Source: Deltaproteobacteria bacterium
GTDB taxonomy: Bacteria; Desulfobacterota_C; Deferrisomatia; Deferrisomatales; JACRMM01
Direction of reading: 5' to 3'
Length of the DNA stretch: 24,088 bases
NCBI GenBank assembly: GCA_016218905.1
Contig: JACRCS010000767.1
Coordinates: 1 to 24,088 of the forward strand
Under the pieces are notes generated by a model that was not told the origin of the DNA, ran no database searches, and was given only the letters and a program-made list of their open reading frames with translations. How positions within the stretch are numbered: position 1 is the stretch's first letter; each line of letters starts with the position of its first letter. Positions 15,785-23,992 of this stretch are shown piece after piece. A program made the position numbers and the translations under genes.

Positions 15785-16477
15785 TTGCCCACCGCCAGCC
15801 GGCCCGTGGGGCCGTTCGTCGTCAAGGACAGCGCGCTGATCGCCCTGGCCACCGGCCTTCGGGCGGAGAACCTGAAGGAGTTCCGGGACGGACTCGTCCG
15901 GGTGCCGCTGGCCAGCATCTATTATCACTTCTGGGGAAGGCTCCTGCGGCCGGGGTTCGACGAGCCGGAGTACAATAACGACTTTGCCTCCTGGGCCTAC
16001 CACGGGCTGCACGAGAAGCCGTTGGCCGAGCGCCTGAGCATGATCGATCCGGCCGGCTACGAGGACCTGGAGGCCCTGCGGCAGCGGGTGGTGGAGGTCG
16101 TGGAGGAACTCCTCGACGAGAGTGGGACGGTCCCCTGGGCCAGGGCGGACCAGCAGTTCTACTTCGTGCAGTCCCAGACGGTCGTCCTCGACGCCGGGTT
16201 GGTGCTCTCGAGCCCGGCCGAGCTGCCGGCCGCGGTCCTCGGCTTCTCGACCGGGACGATCTTCTACCACGTGATCGACGCCCGCCGCCGCACGTCCGAC
16301 CGGGTCGACGACTTCACCGAGTGGCTGAGGGAGTTCGGCACGACGTACGCCCGAGTGGTGGAGGGTTTGAAGCGGTTGGACCCCTACTTCTCCTCCCTGG
16401 TGGAGCTGCGCCGGATCATCGCCGGCATCTGTCAGGCCTGCCGGACGCCCGAGCCGGCCCGGAAGGTCCCCCGTTGA
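15785..16477 (+). CDS. DUF5752 family protein
   Basis: 230 aa from a TTG at 15785 preceded by GGGAGGAGGAAGG; an earlier in-frame TTG at 15719 has no such site and would add an unconserved 22 residues. The protein begins RPVGPFVVKDSALIALATGL and has the family's RVPLASIYYHFWGRLL and NDFASWAYHGL segments. It is soluble, mostly helical in the second half, with no signal peptide. The family is repeatedly found beside trehalose synthase/glycosyltransferase genes, as here: its stop overlaps the next start by 4 bp. The function is unknown; a role with the TreT-like enzyme is inferred from this coupling only. Confidence 0.82.
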   Translation: MPTASRPVGPFVVKDSALIALATGLRAENLKEFRDGLVRVPLASIYYHFWGRLLRPGFDEPEYNNDFASWAYHGLHEKPLAERLSMIDPAGYEDLEALRQRVVEVVEELLDESGTVPWARADQQFYFVQSQTVVLDAGLVLSSPAELPAAVLGFSTGTIFYHVIDARRRTSDRVDDFTEWLREFGTTYARVVEGLKRLDPYFSSLVELRRIIAGICQACRTPEPARKVPR

Positions 16478-17742
16478 AGGCGCTCCTCGACCGCTATGTG
16501 GACGTGGCGGGCCGGGAGATCCTGCACCACCTCACCCAGCTCGCGGCGCCGTTGCGGGGCGCGAAGGTCGTGCACGTGAACTCGACCCGGCAGGGTGGGG
16601 GCGTGGCCGAGATCCTGAGCGTCCTCGTGCCCCTCATGAACGCCCTCGGCCTGGAGGCGCGCTGGGAGGTGATTGCCGGACCCGAGAAGTTCTACCAGTG
16701 CACCAAGAACTTCCACAACGCGCTCCAGGGCCAGCGGGTCTCGCTCGACGGGGACCAACTCGGGGTGTACGAGGAGACGAACCGGCGCGCGGCCGAGGAG
16801 CTGCGGCCGGTGCTCGACGAGGCGGACTTCGTCTTCATCCACGACCCGCAGCCGGCCCCGCTGCTCTCCTTCTGCCCGGGGCGGCGCGGCAAGTGGACGT
16901 GGCGCTGCCACATCGACGTCAGTCGGCCTTATCGTCCGGTCTGGAAGTACCTCCGGGACCGGGTCGCTCCCTACGACGCGAGCATCTTCTCCCTTCCGGA
17001 CTTCGCCCAGCCCCTGCCGCACCCCCAGTACCTCATGGCGCCGAGCATCGACCCGCTGAGCGAGAAGAACCGGGACATCCCCCAAGCCGAGCTCCTGACC
17101 GTTCGGGAACGTTTCGGCCTCGCCCCCGAGCTCCCGCTCCTCCTCCAGGTCTCCCGCTTCGATCGGTTCAAGGATCCGCTGGGCGTGATCGACGCCTACC
17201 GGCTGGTGCGCGAGTACGTCCCGTCGCAGCTCGTCCTGGCCGGCTCCAGCGCGGCGGACGATCCGGAGGGGGAGGCCGTGCTGGCGGAGGTCCGGAGGGC
17301 CGCCGCGGGCGAGCCCAACATCCACGTCCTCCTCCTCCCCTCCGACTCCCATCTCGAGATCAACCTGCTCCAGCGCGCCGCCGACGTGGTCCTCCAGAAG
17401 TCCATCCGCGAGGGCTTCGGCCTGACCGTGTCCGAGGCCATGTGGAAGGGCAAACCCGTGATCGGGGGGGACACGGGAGGCATCCGTCTCCAGGTGATCA
17501 ACCACCACACGGGCTTCCTCGTCCGCACGCCCGAGGGGGCCGCCCTGCGCATCCGCTATCTCCTCCACCGGCGCGACCTGCTGCGCCAGATGGGCGAGAG
17601 GGCCCACCGCCTCGTCCGGGAGAACTTCCTCATCACCCGGGACCTCCGCGAGTACCTCACGTTGATGACCTCCATCCTCCGCGGACAGCCCGACTGGATC
17701 GAGGTCAGTCCGGCGCCTTGGGCGCCGGCTCTTGGCGGCTAG
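16474..17742 (+). CDS. treT: trehalose synthase-like glycosyltransferase (TreT type, GT4)
   Basis: 422 aa from the TTG that overlaps the previous stop (TTGA), with GGAAGG upstream. TreT joins a nucleotide-activated glucose to glucose to give trehalose, a stress protectant. The N-terminal Rossmann domain has HVNSTRQGGGVAEIL (acceptor side) and FVFIHDPQPAPLL, then WRCHIDVSRP. The C-terminal domain has LLLQVSRFDRFKDPLG and the donor-binding EGFGLTVSEAMWKGKPVIGG with the conserved acidic residues. Length and order match TreT (about 410-420 aa). The last codons include a GC hairpin (17710-17728). Other GT4 retaining transferases are possible, but the N-terminal motif and the DUF5752 neighbour favour TreT. 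Confidence 0.85.
   Translation: MKALLDRYVDVAGREILHHLTQLAAPLRGAKVVHVNSTRQGGGVAEILSVLVPLMNALGLEARWEVIAGPEKFYQCTKNFHNALQGQRVSLDGDQLGVYEETNRRAAEELRPVLDEADFVFIHDPQPAPLLSFCPGRRGKWTWRCHIDVSRPYRPVWKYLRDRVAPYDASIFSLPDFAQPLPHPQYLMAPSIDPLSEKNRDIPQAELLTVRERFGLAPELPLLLQVSRFDRFKDPLGVIDAYRLVREYVPSQLVLAGSSAADDPEGEAVLAEVRRAAAGEPNIHVLLLPSDSHLEINLLQRAADVVLQKSIREGFGLTVSEAMWKGKPVIGGDTGGIRLQVINHHTGFLVRTPEGAALRIRYLLHRRDLLRQMGERAHRLVRENFLITRDLREYLTLMTSILRGQPDWIEVSPAPWAPALGG
17710..17728 (+). terminator. GC hairpin at the end of treT
   Basis: Arms CCGGCGCC and GGCGCCGG pair perfectly around TTG, 14 bp before the stop codon. It may be part of the terminator for the DUF5752-treT pair; there is no T-run. Confidence 0.3.
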
Positions 17743-17791
17743 AGGTTAGGAGTTCGCGGTGAGAAGCTGAGCCCCGGTACTCCGTGCTCCC

Positions 17792-17814
17792 AATTGCTAA
17801 TAGCTAATTGCTAA
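17792..17814. repeat. short direct repeat in an AT-rich intergenic patch
   Basis: AATTGCTAA occurs at 17792-17800 and 17806-17814, separated by TAGCT, in an otherwise GC-rich region between treT and the MBL-fold gene. Possibly a promoter or a dispersed intergenic repeat. Confidence 0.35.
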
Positions 17815-17848
17815 CGGCTCATCCTCTCCGATATCATGCCGCTTCCCG

Positions 17849-18682
17849 GTGGGCCTGGGCCTGAACCCGCTTCCGACGCACGGGAGGTCTGCCCTGGAGT
17901 TCTGCGCCCTCGCCAGCGGAAGCAAGGGAAACGCCGTGTACGTAGGCTCCCAGGGCCGCGGGCTGCTGGTGGACGCCGGGCTGCCGGGACGCGAGATCGC
18001 CCGGAGGCTCTCCGCCGCCGGGGTCGGGCCCGAGAGCGTCGAGGGCGTCGTCGTCACCCACGAGCACCGCGACCACATCTCCGGGGTAGGCGTCTGGGCG
18101 CGCCGTTTCCGCGTGCCGGTGTACGCGGACCCGGTCACCTGGGACGCCGCCGTGAAGGCACTGCCGGCCGGGGCCCTGCGCGGGGTGGAGGTGATCCCCT
18201 TCGAGCCCGGCAGGACCTTCGAAGCCGCGGGTCTGGAGCTTCTGCCCATCACGACGAGCCACGACGCCGCCGGTTCCGTCGGCTTCCGCATCCGCGACGG
18301 CGCGTGCGCCCTCGGCTTCGTCACCGACCTCGGCTACGCCTCGGGCCTCGTCCGCGAGGCGCTGAAGGGGGCGGAGATCCTTTTCCTGGAGTCGAACCAC
18401 GACGAGGAGATGCTCGTCCGCGGGCCGTACCCCTGGCCGCTCAAGCAGCGGATCCGCTCGCGCCAGGGGCACCTCTCCAACGCGGACTGCGCCGCCCTCG
18501 TCGCCGAGCTCGTGCACGGGAAACTTCGGACGCTGGTGCTCGGTCACCTCTCTCAGACCAACAACACGCCCCGGCTCGCCTACGAGGCGGCGCAAGGCGC
18601 GCTCAAGAGCCGCGGGGCCGAGGAGGACGTCGTCCTCCTGGTGGCGAGGCAGGACGTCCCCGGGAGGCTGGTGGCGGCGTGA
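17849..18682 (+). CDS. MBL-fold metallo-hydrolase (YycJ/WalJ-like)
   Basis: 277 aa from GTG at 17849. The core motifs are ASGSKGNAVYV near the N-terminus, VVTHEHRDHISG (HxHxDH metal site), TTSHDAAGSVGF, FVTDLGYAS (metal Asp) and LESNHD, ending with LGHLSQTNNTP. It would hydrolyse a phosphodiester or similar bond using two metal ions; YycJ/WalJ relatives are nucleases linked to DNA repair and cell wall control in Firmicutes. The start is uncertain. Family members usually begin right at the LEFCALASGS part, and an in-frame CTG at 17894 has GGGAGG 6 nt upstream, whereas GTG 17849 has no good site. The true product may therefore be 262 aa. Single gene, flanked by repeat-containing gaps. Confidence 0.9.
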   Translation: MGLGLNPLPTHGRSALEFCALASGSKGNAVYVGSQGRGLLVDAGLPGREIARRLSAAGVGPESVEGVVVTHEHRDHISGVGVWARRFRVPVYADPVTWDAAVKALPAGALRGVEVIPFEPGRTFEAAGLELLPITTSHDAAGSVGFRIRDGACALGFVTDLGYASGLVREALKGAEILFLESNHDEEMLVRGPYPWPLKQRIRSRQGHLSNADCAALVAELVHGKLRTLVLGHLSQTNNTPRLAYEAAQGALKSRGAEEDVVLLVARQDVPGRLVAA

Positions 18683-18711
18683 AACTTGTCTCCGAATGCT
18701 GTAGGTTGTCT

Positions 18712-18775
18712 ATCCCATAGGTCCCACAGGACCTATAGGTCCCATGGTGGGAGTTATGGGATTCATGGGAATGAT
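18712..18775. repeat. repeat-rich intergenic patch (ATAGGTCCCA units)
   Basis: ATAGGTCCCA occurs at 18717-18726 and 18735-18744. ATAGGTCC (18717-18724) also pairs with GGACCTAT (18729-18736) around CACA, and TCCCA/TGGGA pair at 18740-18752. Then ATGGGA recurs with similar ATGG words up to 18775. It lies just before purB. Could be a purine-operon control site, an attenuator-like structure or a dispersed repeat. Confidence 0.45.
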
Positions 18776-18813
18776 GGCACCTTCCGCACCCGGCCCCCCT
18801 AACAGGAACAACC

Positions 18814-20145
18814 ATGATAGCACGGTACACCCGCCCCCAGATGGCCACAGTCTGGACCGCAGAGAACCGGTACCGGAAGTGGCTCGGCGGAGAGATCTAC
18901 GCCTGAGAGGCGTGGAACCAGTTGGGCGCGGTGCCCGACGCCGCCCTGGAGACGATCCGCTCCAAGGCCCGGTTCGAGGTGGCGCGGGTCGAGGAGATCG
19001 AGGCCGAGGTCAAGCACGACGTCATCGCCTTCCTGACGAACGTCGCCGAGCACGTCGGCCCCGACGCCCGCTTCCTCCACCTCGGCATGACCTCCTCGGA
19101 CGTCCTCGACACCTCGCTCGCCATGCTCCTGGTGGAGGCGACGGACCTCCTGATCGCGCAGGTGGAGACGCTCCTCGAGGTCCTCAAGGCGAGGGCCCAC
19201 GAGTTTCGGTCGACTCCGCAGATGGGGCGCTCCCACGGCATCCACGCGGAGCCGATCACGTTTGGCCTGAAGCTCGCCCTCTGGTACGACGAGACGCGGC
19301 GAAACCTCGGGCGGCTCCAGCGCGCGCGGGAGGTGATCGCTTTCGGGAAGGTCTCCGGGGCGGTGGGAACCTTCGCCAACGTCGAGCCCTTCGTCGAGGA
19401 GTACGTCTGCCGGAAGGCCGGGCTCAAGCCCGCGCTCGTCTCGACGCAGGTCGTCCAGCGCGACCACCACGCCGAGTACTTCGGCCTGCTCGCGGTGGTG
19501 GCGGCGAGCATCGAGAAGTTCTGCGTCGAGATCCGGCACCTCCAGCGCACCGAGGTCCTGGAGGCGGAGGAGTACTTCTCGAAAGGGCAGAAGGGCTCCT
19601 CCGCGATGCCCCACAAGCGCAATCCCATCGCCAGCGAGAACCTGGCGGGCTGTGCCCGGCTCATGCGCTCCTACGCCCAAGCCGCGCTGGAGAACGTGGC
19701 CCTGTGGCACGAGCGCGATATCTCCCACTCCAGCGTGGAGCGGGTGATCGCCCCCGACGCGACGATCCTCCTCCACTATATGCTCCACCGCTTCACGGGC
19801 CTCGTGAAGAACCTCGTCGTCTATCCCGAGAACATGGCGAAGAACCTCGAGCGCACCGGGGGGCTGATCCACAGCCAGCGGCTGCTGCTCGCGCTCGTGG
19901 AGAAGGGCATTGCCCGGGAAGAGGCCTATCGCCTCGTCCAGCGTAACGCCATGCGGGTCTGGGAGGAGGGCGCGGACTACCGCGCGCTCCTGCGGGCCGA
20001 TCCGGACGTCTCCCGGCTGCTCACCGAGGCCGAGATCGACGAGGCCTTCGATATCCGGTATCATATGAAAAATATTGGCAAAATTTTTGAGAGGGTCTTC
20101 GGCGAAGACTCTCTGCCCGTCGCCGGGACCACTCCGGCCGGGTGA
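18814..20145 (+). CDS. purB: adenylosuccinate lyase with an in-frame TGA at codon 31
   Basis: Frame of 444 codons. PurB acts twice in purine synthesis (SAICAR to AICAR; adenylosuccinate to AMP). From the ATG at 18814 (AGGAAC just upstream) the first 30 residues are clearly PurB (MIARYTRPQMATVWTAEN...), then comes TGA at 18904-18906, then EAWNQLG and the rest in frame. Relatives read ACEAW here, so TGA replaces the Cys codon. After it all family motifs are intact: HLGMTSSDVLDTSL, MGRSHGIHAEPITFG and the signature GQKGSSAMPHKRNPIASEN. Restart at TTG 18922 or GTG 18931 would lose the RYTRP substrate-binding segment. It may be a nonsense mutation, a sequence error or a recoded codon. The 3' end has an AT-rich island and hairpin, and purL follows after 13 bp. 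Confidence 0.85.
18904..18942 (+). other. in-frame TGA followed by a small two-part stem-loop
   Basis: TGA at 18904-18906. Downstream, GGCGT (18909-18913) can pair with ACGCC (18938-18942), and inside it TGGGC (18923-18927) with GCCCG (18933-18937, one G-U pair) around a GCGGT loop. Bacterial selenocysteine elements have a comparable position and a G near the start of the loop, but such stems arise easily in GC-rich coding DNA. This is a candidate structure, not a called element. Confidence 0.2.
20059..20114 (+). other. AT-rich island and hairpin at the purB-purL junction
   Basis: Bases 20059-20092 are strongly AT-rich, with nearly all codons ending in A or T, unlike the rest of the gene. 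Next, AGAGGGTCTTC (20090-20100) pairs with GAAGACTCTCT (20104-20114) around GGC, with one G-U pair. It sits where PurB homology ends, about 45 bp before purL. Confidence 0.5.
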
Positions 20146-20158
20146 GTTCGAGGCTTCC

Positions 20159-23149
20159 ATGACCCATCGCTCCGAAGTGGCCACGAAGGGACACCTCCGC
20201 GACGCCCGCGGCGACGGGGTGACCCGGGAGATCCGAGAGTTCCTGCACCTTCCGGTGGACGAGGTGCGCACCCTCGACGTCTACACCCTCGACCTGGGGC
20301 TCGGGCTCGACGAGGCGGAGGTCTGCGCCCGGGAGGCGCTCTCGGACCCCGTCGTCCAGGAGGTCTCCGTCGGCTCGCCCCTGGCGCTGCGGCTCTACCC
20401 GGGGTTCCACTGGGCCGTGGAGGTGGGCTTCCTGCCCGGCGTGACGGACAACGTGGGGCGGACCGCCAAGGAGGCGGTCGAGATGCTCCTCGGGCGGGAC
20501 TTCCCCCACGAGGCGCAGGTCTACACCTCGGTCCAGTACCTCCTTCGCGGCGAGGCCCTCGGCAGGGATGACGTGGAGGCGATCGCCTCGGGGCTGCTCG
20601 CCAACTCTCTCATCCAACGGTGGGCGATCCTCTCCCGCGAGGAGTTCAGCAAGGCCGGAGGCTTTCCCATCCACGTCCCCCGGGTCCGCTCCGCCTCCGA
20701 GCCCACGGTCGAGGAGGTCGACCTGGAGGTCTCGGAAGAGGAGCTCCTGCGGGTCTCCCGCGAGCGTCTCCTGGCCTTGAGCCTCGAGGAGCTGGAAGCC
20801 ATCCGGGGCTTCTACGCGGCTTCCCGGAAGGACCGGGCGGCGCGGGGGCTCCCACCCGGCCCCACGGACGTGGAGCTCGAGTGTCTCGCCCAGACGTGGT
20901 CCGAGCACTGCAAGCACAAGATCTTCAACGCGACCATCCACTACCACGACGGCGGCGAGGAGCCCCGGACTATCCGAAGCCTCTTCAAAACCTACATCGT
21001 CGGGGCCACCGAGCGGGTGCGCCGGGGCCTGGGCGACCGGGACTTCTGCCTCTCGGTCTTCAAGGACAACGCCGGCGTGATCGCGTGGAACGACCGGTGG
21101 TCGCTCTGCTTCAAGGTCGAGACCCACAACTCTCCTTCGGCCCTGGACCCCTACGGCGGCGCCCTCACCGGCATCGTCGGCGTCAACCGGGATCCGATGG
21201 GCACCGGCATGGGCGCCCGGCTGATCTTCAACGTCGACACGTTCTGCTTCGCGGATCCCTTCTTCGGGGGTGAGCTCCCGCCGCGGCTCCTCCACCCCCG
21301 CCGCATCTACGAGGGTGTCGTCCGGGGGGTCGAGCACGGGGGAAACAAGAGCGGCATCCCGACCGTCAACGGGACCGTCGTCTTCGACGACCGCTTCCTC
21401 GGAAAGCCGCTGGTCTACTGCGGCACCGCGGGCATCCTGCCGCGGGACCTCCACGGCCGGCCGGGGCACGAGAAGCGGGCGCTCCCGGGGGACCGGATCG
21501 TCATGGCCGGCGGCCGCATCGGGAAGGACGGCATCCACGGCGCGACCTTCTCCTCCGAGGAGCTCCACGAGGGGAGCCCGGCCACGGCCGTCCAGCTCGG
21601 GGACCCGATCACCCAGAAGCGGCTCTACGACTTCCTCATGGTCGCGCAGGAGAGGGGCCTCTACCGCTCGATCACCGACAACGGGGCCGGAGGGCTCTCC
21701 TCGAGCGTCGGCGAGATGGCGGGCGAGACCGGCGGGGCGAAGCTCCACCTCGACCGCGCGCCGCTGAAGTATCCAGGCCTCGCGCCGTGGGAGATCCTCG
21801 TCTCCGAGTCCCAGGAGCGGATGACGCTGGCGGTGGGCGCCGAGCGGATCGACGAGTTCCTCGCGCTGGCGCGCGAGATGCGCGTGGAGGCGACGGTGCT
21901 CGGGGAGTTCACCTCCGACGGGGCGTTCCAGGCCCTCTACGAGGGGCAGACGGTGGCCCACCTCCCGATGGCCTTCCTCCACGAGGGCCTGCCGACGATG
22001 GAGCTCACGGCCCGGTGGGAGAAGCCCGTCCACCCCGAGCCCTCCGAGGCCGCTCCGGAGGACCTGACGGGAGACCTCGTGGCGCTGCTCGGCCGCCTCA
22101 ACGTCTGCTCGAAGGAGCCCATCGTCCGGCGTTACGACCACGAGGTGCAGGGGGGCAGCGTCGTCAAGCCCTTCGTCGGGGCGGCCAACGACGGGCCTTC
22201 CGACGCCGCGGTGATCCGGCCGGTCCTCGACTCCTTCGAGGGAGTGGTGACGGCCCAGGGCATCTGTCCCCGCTACAGCGACGTCGATACCTACTGGATG
22301 ATGGCTGCGGCCGTGGACGAGGCGATCCGCAACGCCCTGGCCGTGGGCGGGAGCCTCGAACACCTGGCCGGCCTCGACAACTTCTGCTGGTGCGATCCGG
22401 TCCGGAGCGAGAAGACGCCGGACGGGGAGTACAAGCTCGCCCAGCTCGTGCGCGCCAACGAGGCGCTCTACGACCTCACGGTCGCCTACGGAGTCCCCCT
22501 CATCTCGGGCAAGGACTCCATGAAGAACGACTACTCCATCGGCGGCACCAAGATCTCCATCCCGCCCACCGTGCTCTTCAGCGTCATCGGCCGGGTGGAG
22601 GACGTTCGCCGGTGCGTCACGATGGACGCGAAGCGGCCGGGAGACCTGGTCTACGTGCTCGGGACGACGCGCAGGGAGCTCGGCGGGTCCGAGTACTGGG
22701 CGTCGAAGGGCTTCGTCGGCAACGGGGTGCCCAAGGTCCATCCGGAGGAGCACCTCCTCCTCTACCGGTGCCTCTCGGCGGCCATCCGGGAGGGACTCGT
22801 CGCCTCGTGCCACGACTGCTCCGACGGCGGTCTCGCGGTCGCGTTGGCGGAGACGGCCTTCGCGGGCGGCCTCGGCCTGCACGCAGATCTCTCGCGCGTA
22901 CCGACCGAAGGCGTCGCGCGGGACGACGAGCTCTTCTTCTCGGAGTCCCAGGGGCGGTTCGTGGTGACGGTCCGGCCGGCCCACGCGGCGCGCTTCGAAG
23001 AGCTCTTCTCCGGGCGCCCGGCGGCCCGGGTGGGGGAGATCCAGGCGGCGCCGGACTTCACGCTCGTGGGCCTGACGGAGCGGGAGGCGGTCAGGACCCG
23101 TATCTCCGAGCTCAAGGAAGCCTGGCAGAGACCCCTGGCCAGGATATGA
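20159..23149 (+). CDS. purL: phosphoribosylformylglycinamidine synthase, PurS-PurL fusion
   Basis: 996 aa from the ATG at 20159 (GAGG 5 nt upstream); an in-frame ATG at 20075 lies within purB and is unlikely. It converts FGAR, ATP and glutamine-derived ammonia to FGAM, step four of purine synthesis. The first roughly 200 residues are PurS-like, with two related beta-rich stretches (VRTLDVYTLDLGLGL...; WAVEVGFLPGVTDNVGRTA). The synthetase follows: TWSEHCKHKIFNATI, ETHNSPSALDPYGGA, GGNKSGIPTVNG, GGRIGKDGIHGATFSS, DNGAGGLSSSVGEMA and ISGKDSMKNDY. The glutaminase is separate (purQ next). Length and order match Geobacter-type enzymes, intermediate between small PurL and the 1,300-aa proteobacterial fusion. 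Its stop overlaps an in-frame ATG of purQ. Confidence 0.93.
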   Translation: MTHRSEVATKGHLRDARGDGVTREIREFLHLPVDEVRTLDVYTLDLGLGLDEAEVCAREALSDPVVQEVSVGSPLALRLYPGFHWAVEVGFLPGVTDNVGRTAKEAVEMLLGRDFPHEAQVYTSVQYLLRGEALGRDDVEAIASGLLANSLIQRWAILSREEFSKAGGFPIHVPRVRSASEPTVEEVDLEVSEEELLRVSRERLLALSLEELEAIRGFYAASRKDRAARGLPPGPTDVELECLAQTWSEHCKHKIFNATIHYHDGGEEPRTIRSLFKTYIVGATERVRRGLGDRDFCLSVFKDNAGVIAWNDRWSLCFKVETHNSPSALDPYGGALTGIVGVNRDPMGTGMGARLIFNVDTFCFADPFFGGELPPRLLHPRRIYEGVVRGVEHGGNKSGIPTVNGTVVFDDRFLGKPLVYCGTAGILPRDLHGRPGHEKRALPGDRIVMAGGRIGKDGIHGATFSSEELHEGSPATAVQLGDPITQKRLYDFLMVAQERGLYRSITDNGAGGLSSSVGEMAGETGGAKLHLDRAPLKYPGLAPWEILVSESQERMTLAVGAERIDEFLALAREMRVEATVLGEFTSDGAFQALYEGQTVAHLPMAFLHEGLPTMELTARWEKPVHPEPSEAAPEDLTGDLVALLGRLNVCSKEPIVRRYDHEVQGGSVVKPFVGAANDGPSDAAVIRPVLDSFEGVVTAQGICPRYSDVDTYWMMAAAVDEAIRNALAVGGSLEHLAGLDNFCWCDPVRSEKTPDGEYKLAQLVRANEALYDLTVAYGVPLISGKDSMKNDYSIGGTKISIPPTVLFSVIGRVEDVRRCVTMDAKRPGDLVYVLGTTRRELGGSEYWASKGFVGNGVPKVHPEEHLLLYRCLSAAIREGLVASCHDCSDGGLAVALAETAFAGGLGLHADLSRVPTEGVARDDELFFSESQGRFVVTVRPAHAARFEELFSGRPAARVGEIQAAPDFTLVGLTEREAVRTRISELKEAWQRPLARI

Positions 23150-23157
23150 GGACGACC

Positions 23158-23976
23158 ATGAAAGCCGTGAAGGCCCTGGTCCTGACGGGAAACGGGACGA
23201 ACTGCGAGCGGGAGATGGCCCACGGCTGCCGGCAGGCGGGCGCGGAGACGACCATCGCGCACACCGCAGAGCTCTTCTCCGGCCGCGTGCGGCTCTCGGA
23301 CTACCACTTCCTGAATTTGCCCGGGGGGTTCCTGGACGGGGACGACCTCGGTTCGGCCAAGGCCGGCGCGGTCAGGCTCAAGTACGGCCGAGTGAAGGAG
23401 AACGGGCAGCACCCCTTCTTCGCCGACCTCCTCCGCTTCGTCTCGGAGGGGAAGCTCATCCTGGGCGTCTGCAACGGGTTCCAGCTCCTGGTGAAGCTCG
23501 GGCTCCTGCCCGGGCTCGAGGAGCCGGGCCGGCAGGAGGCGAGTCTCACGCACAACGACTCCGGCCGGTTCGAAGACCGGTGGGTCAACCTGACCGTCGA
23601 TCCGGAGAGCCCGTGCATCTTCACCCGGGGTCTCCGGACGCTCTACTTTCCGGTGCGCCACGGCGAGGGGAAGTTCATCCCGGGCGACCACGAGGTCCTT
23701 CGGCGGCTCGAAGCGAAGAGGCTCGTGCCGCTCCGCTACGCGTCCCCGGACGCGCAGCCCACGATGGAGTACCCGTGGAATCCGAACGGCAGCCTCGGGG
23801 CGATCGCGGGCGTCTGCGACCCGTCGGGCCGGATCTTCGGGCTCATGCCCCACCCCGAGGCCTTTCTCCACCGGACGAACCACCCCCGGTGGACCCGGGA
23901 GGAGTTGCCGGAGGAGGGGCAGGGGGCGGCGCTCTTCCGGAACGCGGTCGAGTTCGCGGGGGCAAATCTGGTCTGA
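23158..23976 (+). CDS. purQ: phosphoribosylformylglycinamidine synthase, glutaminase subunit
   Basis: 272 aa, a class I glutamine amidotransferase that supplies ammonia to PurL. The nucleophile is C105 in LGVCNGFQLL, with H232 and E234 in PHPEAF completing the triad. The N-terminus ALVLTGNGTNCEREM is typical. It is longer than the roughly 227-aa Bacillus form and fits the long PurQ type that goes with PurS-PurL fusions. The ATG at 23158 has GAGGA 5 nt upstream; an ATG at 23146 overlaps the purL stop (ATGA) but has no properly spaced site. It is 16 bp before purF, in the same operon. Confidence 0.93.
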   Translation: MKAVKALVLTGNGTNCEREMAHGCRQAGAETTIAHTAELFSGRVRLSDYHFLNLPGGFLDGDDLGSAKAGAVRLKYGRVKENGQHPFFADLLRFVSEGKLILGVCNGFQLLVKLGLLPGLEEPGRQEASLTHNDSGRFEDRWVNLTVDPESPCIFTRGLRTLYFPVRHGEGKFIPGDHEVLRRLEAKRLVPLRYASPDAQPTMEYPWNPNGSLGAIAGVCDPSGRIFGLMPHPEAFLHRTNHPRWTREELPEEGQGAALFRNAVEFAGANLV

Positions 23977-23992
23977 GGAGAGGTTCTTCGCG

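Noticed and set aside
18814..20145. Genome-wide reassignment of TGA as an explanation for the purB stop
   Set aside because: TGA ends many intact genes in the window at their natural ends (mvhG, mvhA, the maturation protease, hdrA, purL, purQ), so it works as a stop here.
20021..22984. 987-codon open frame on the minus strand opposite purL
   Set aside because: It is antisense to a clear purL gene; long antisense frames are expected in GC-rich coding DNA. Its composition (Arg, Glu, Gly, Leu, His rich) matches no family.
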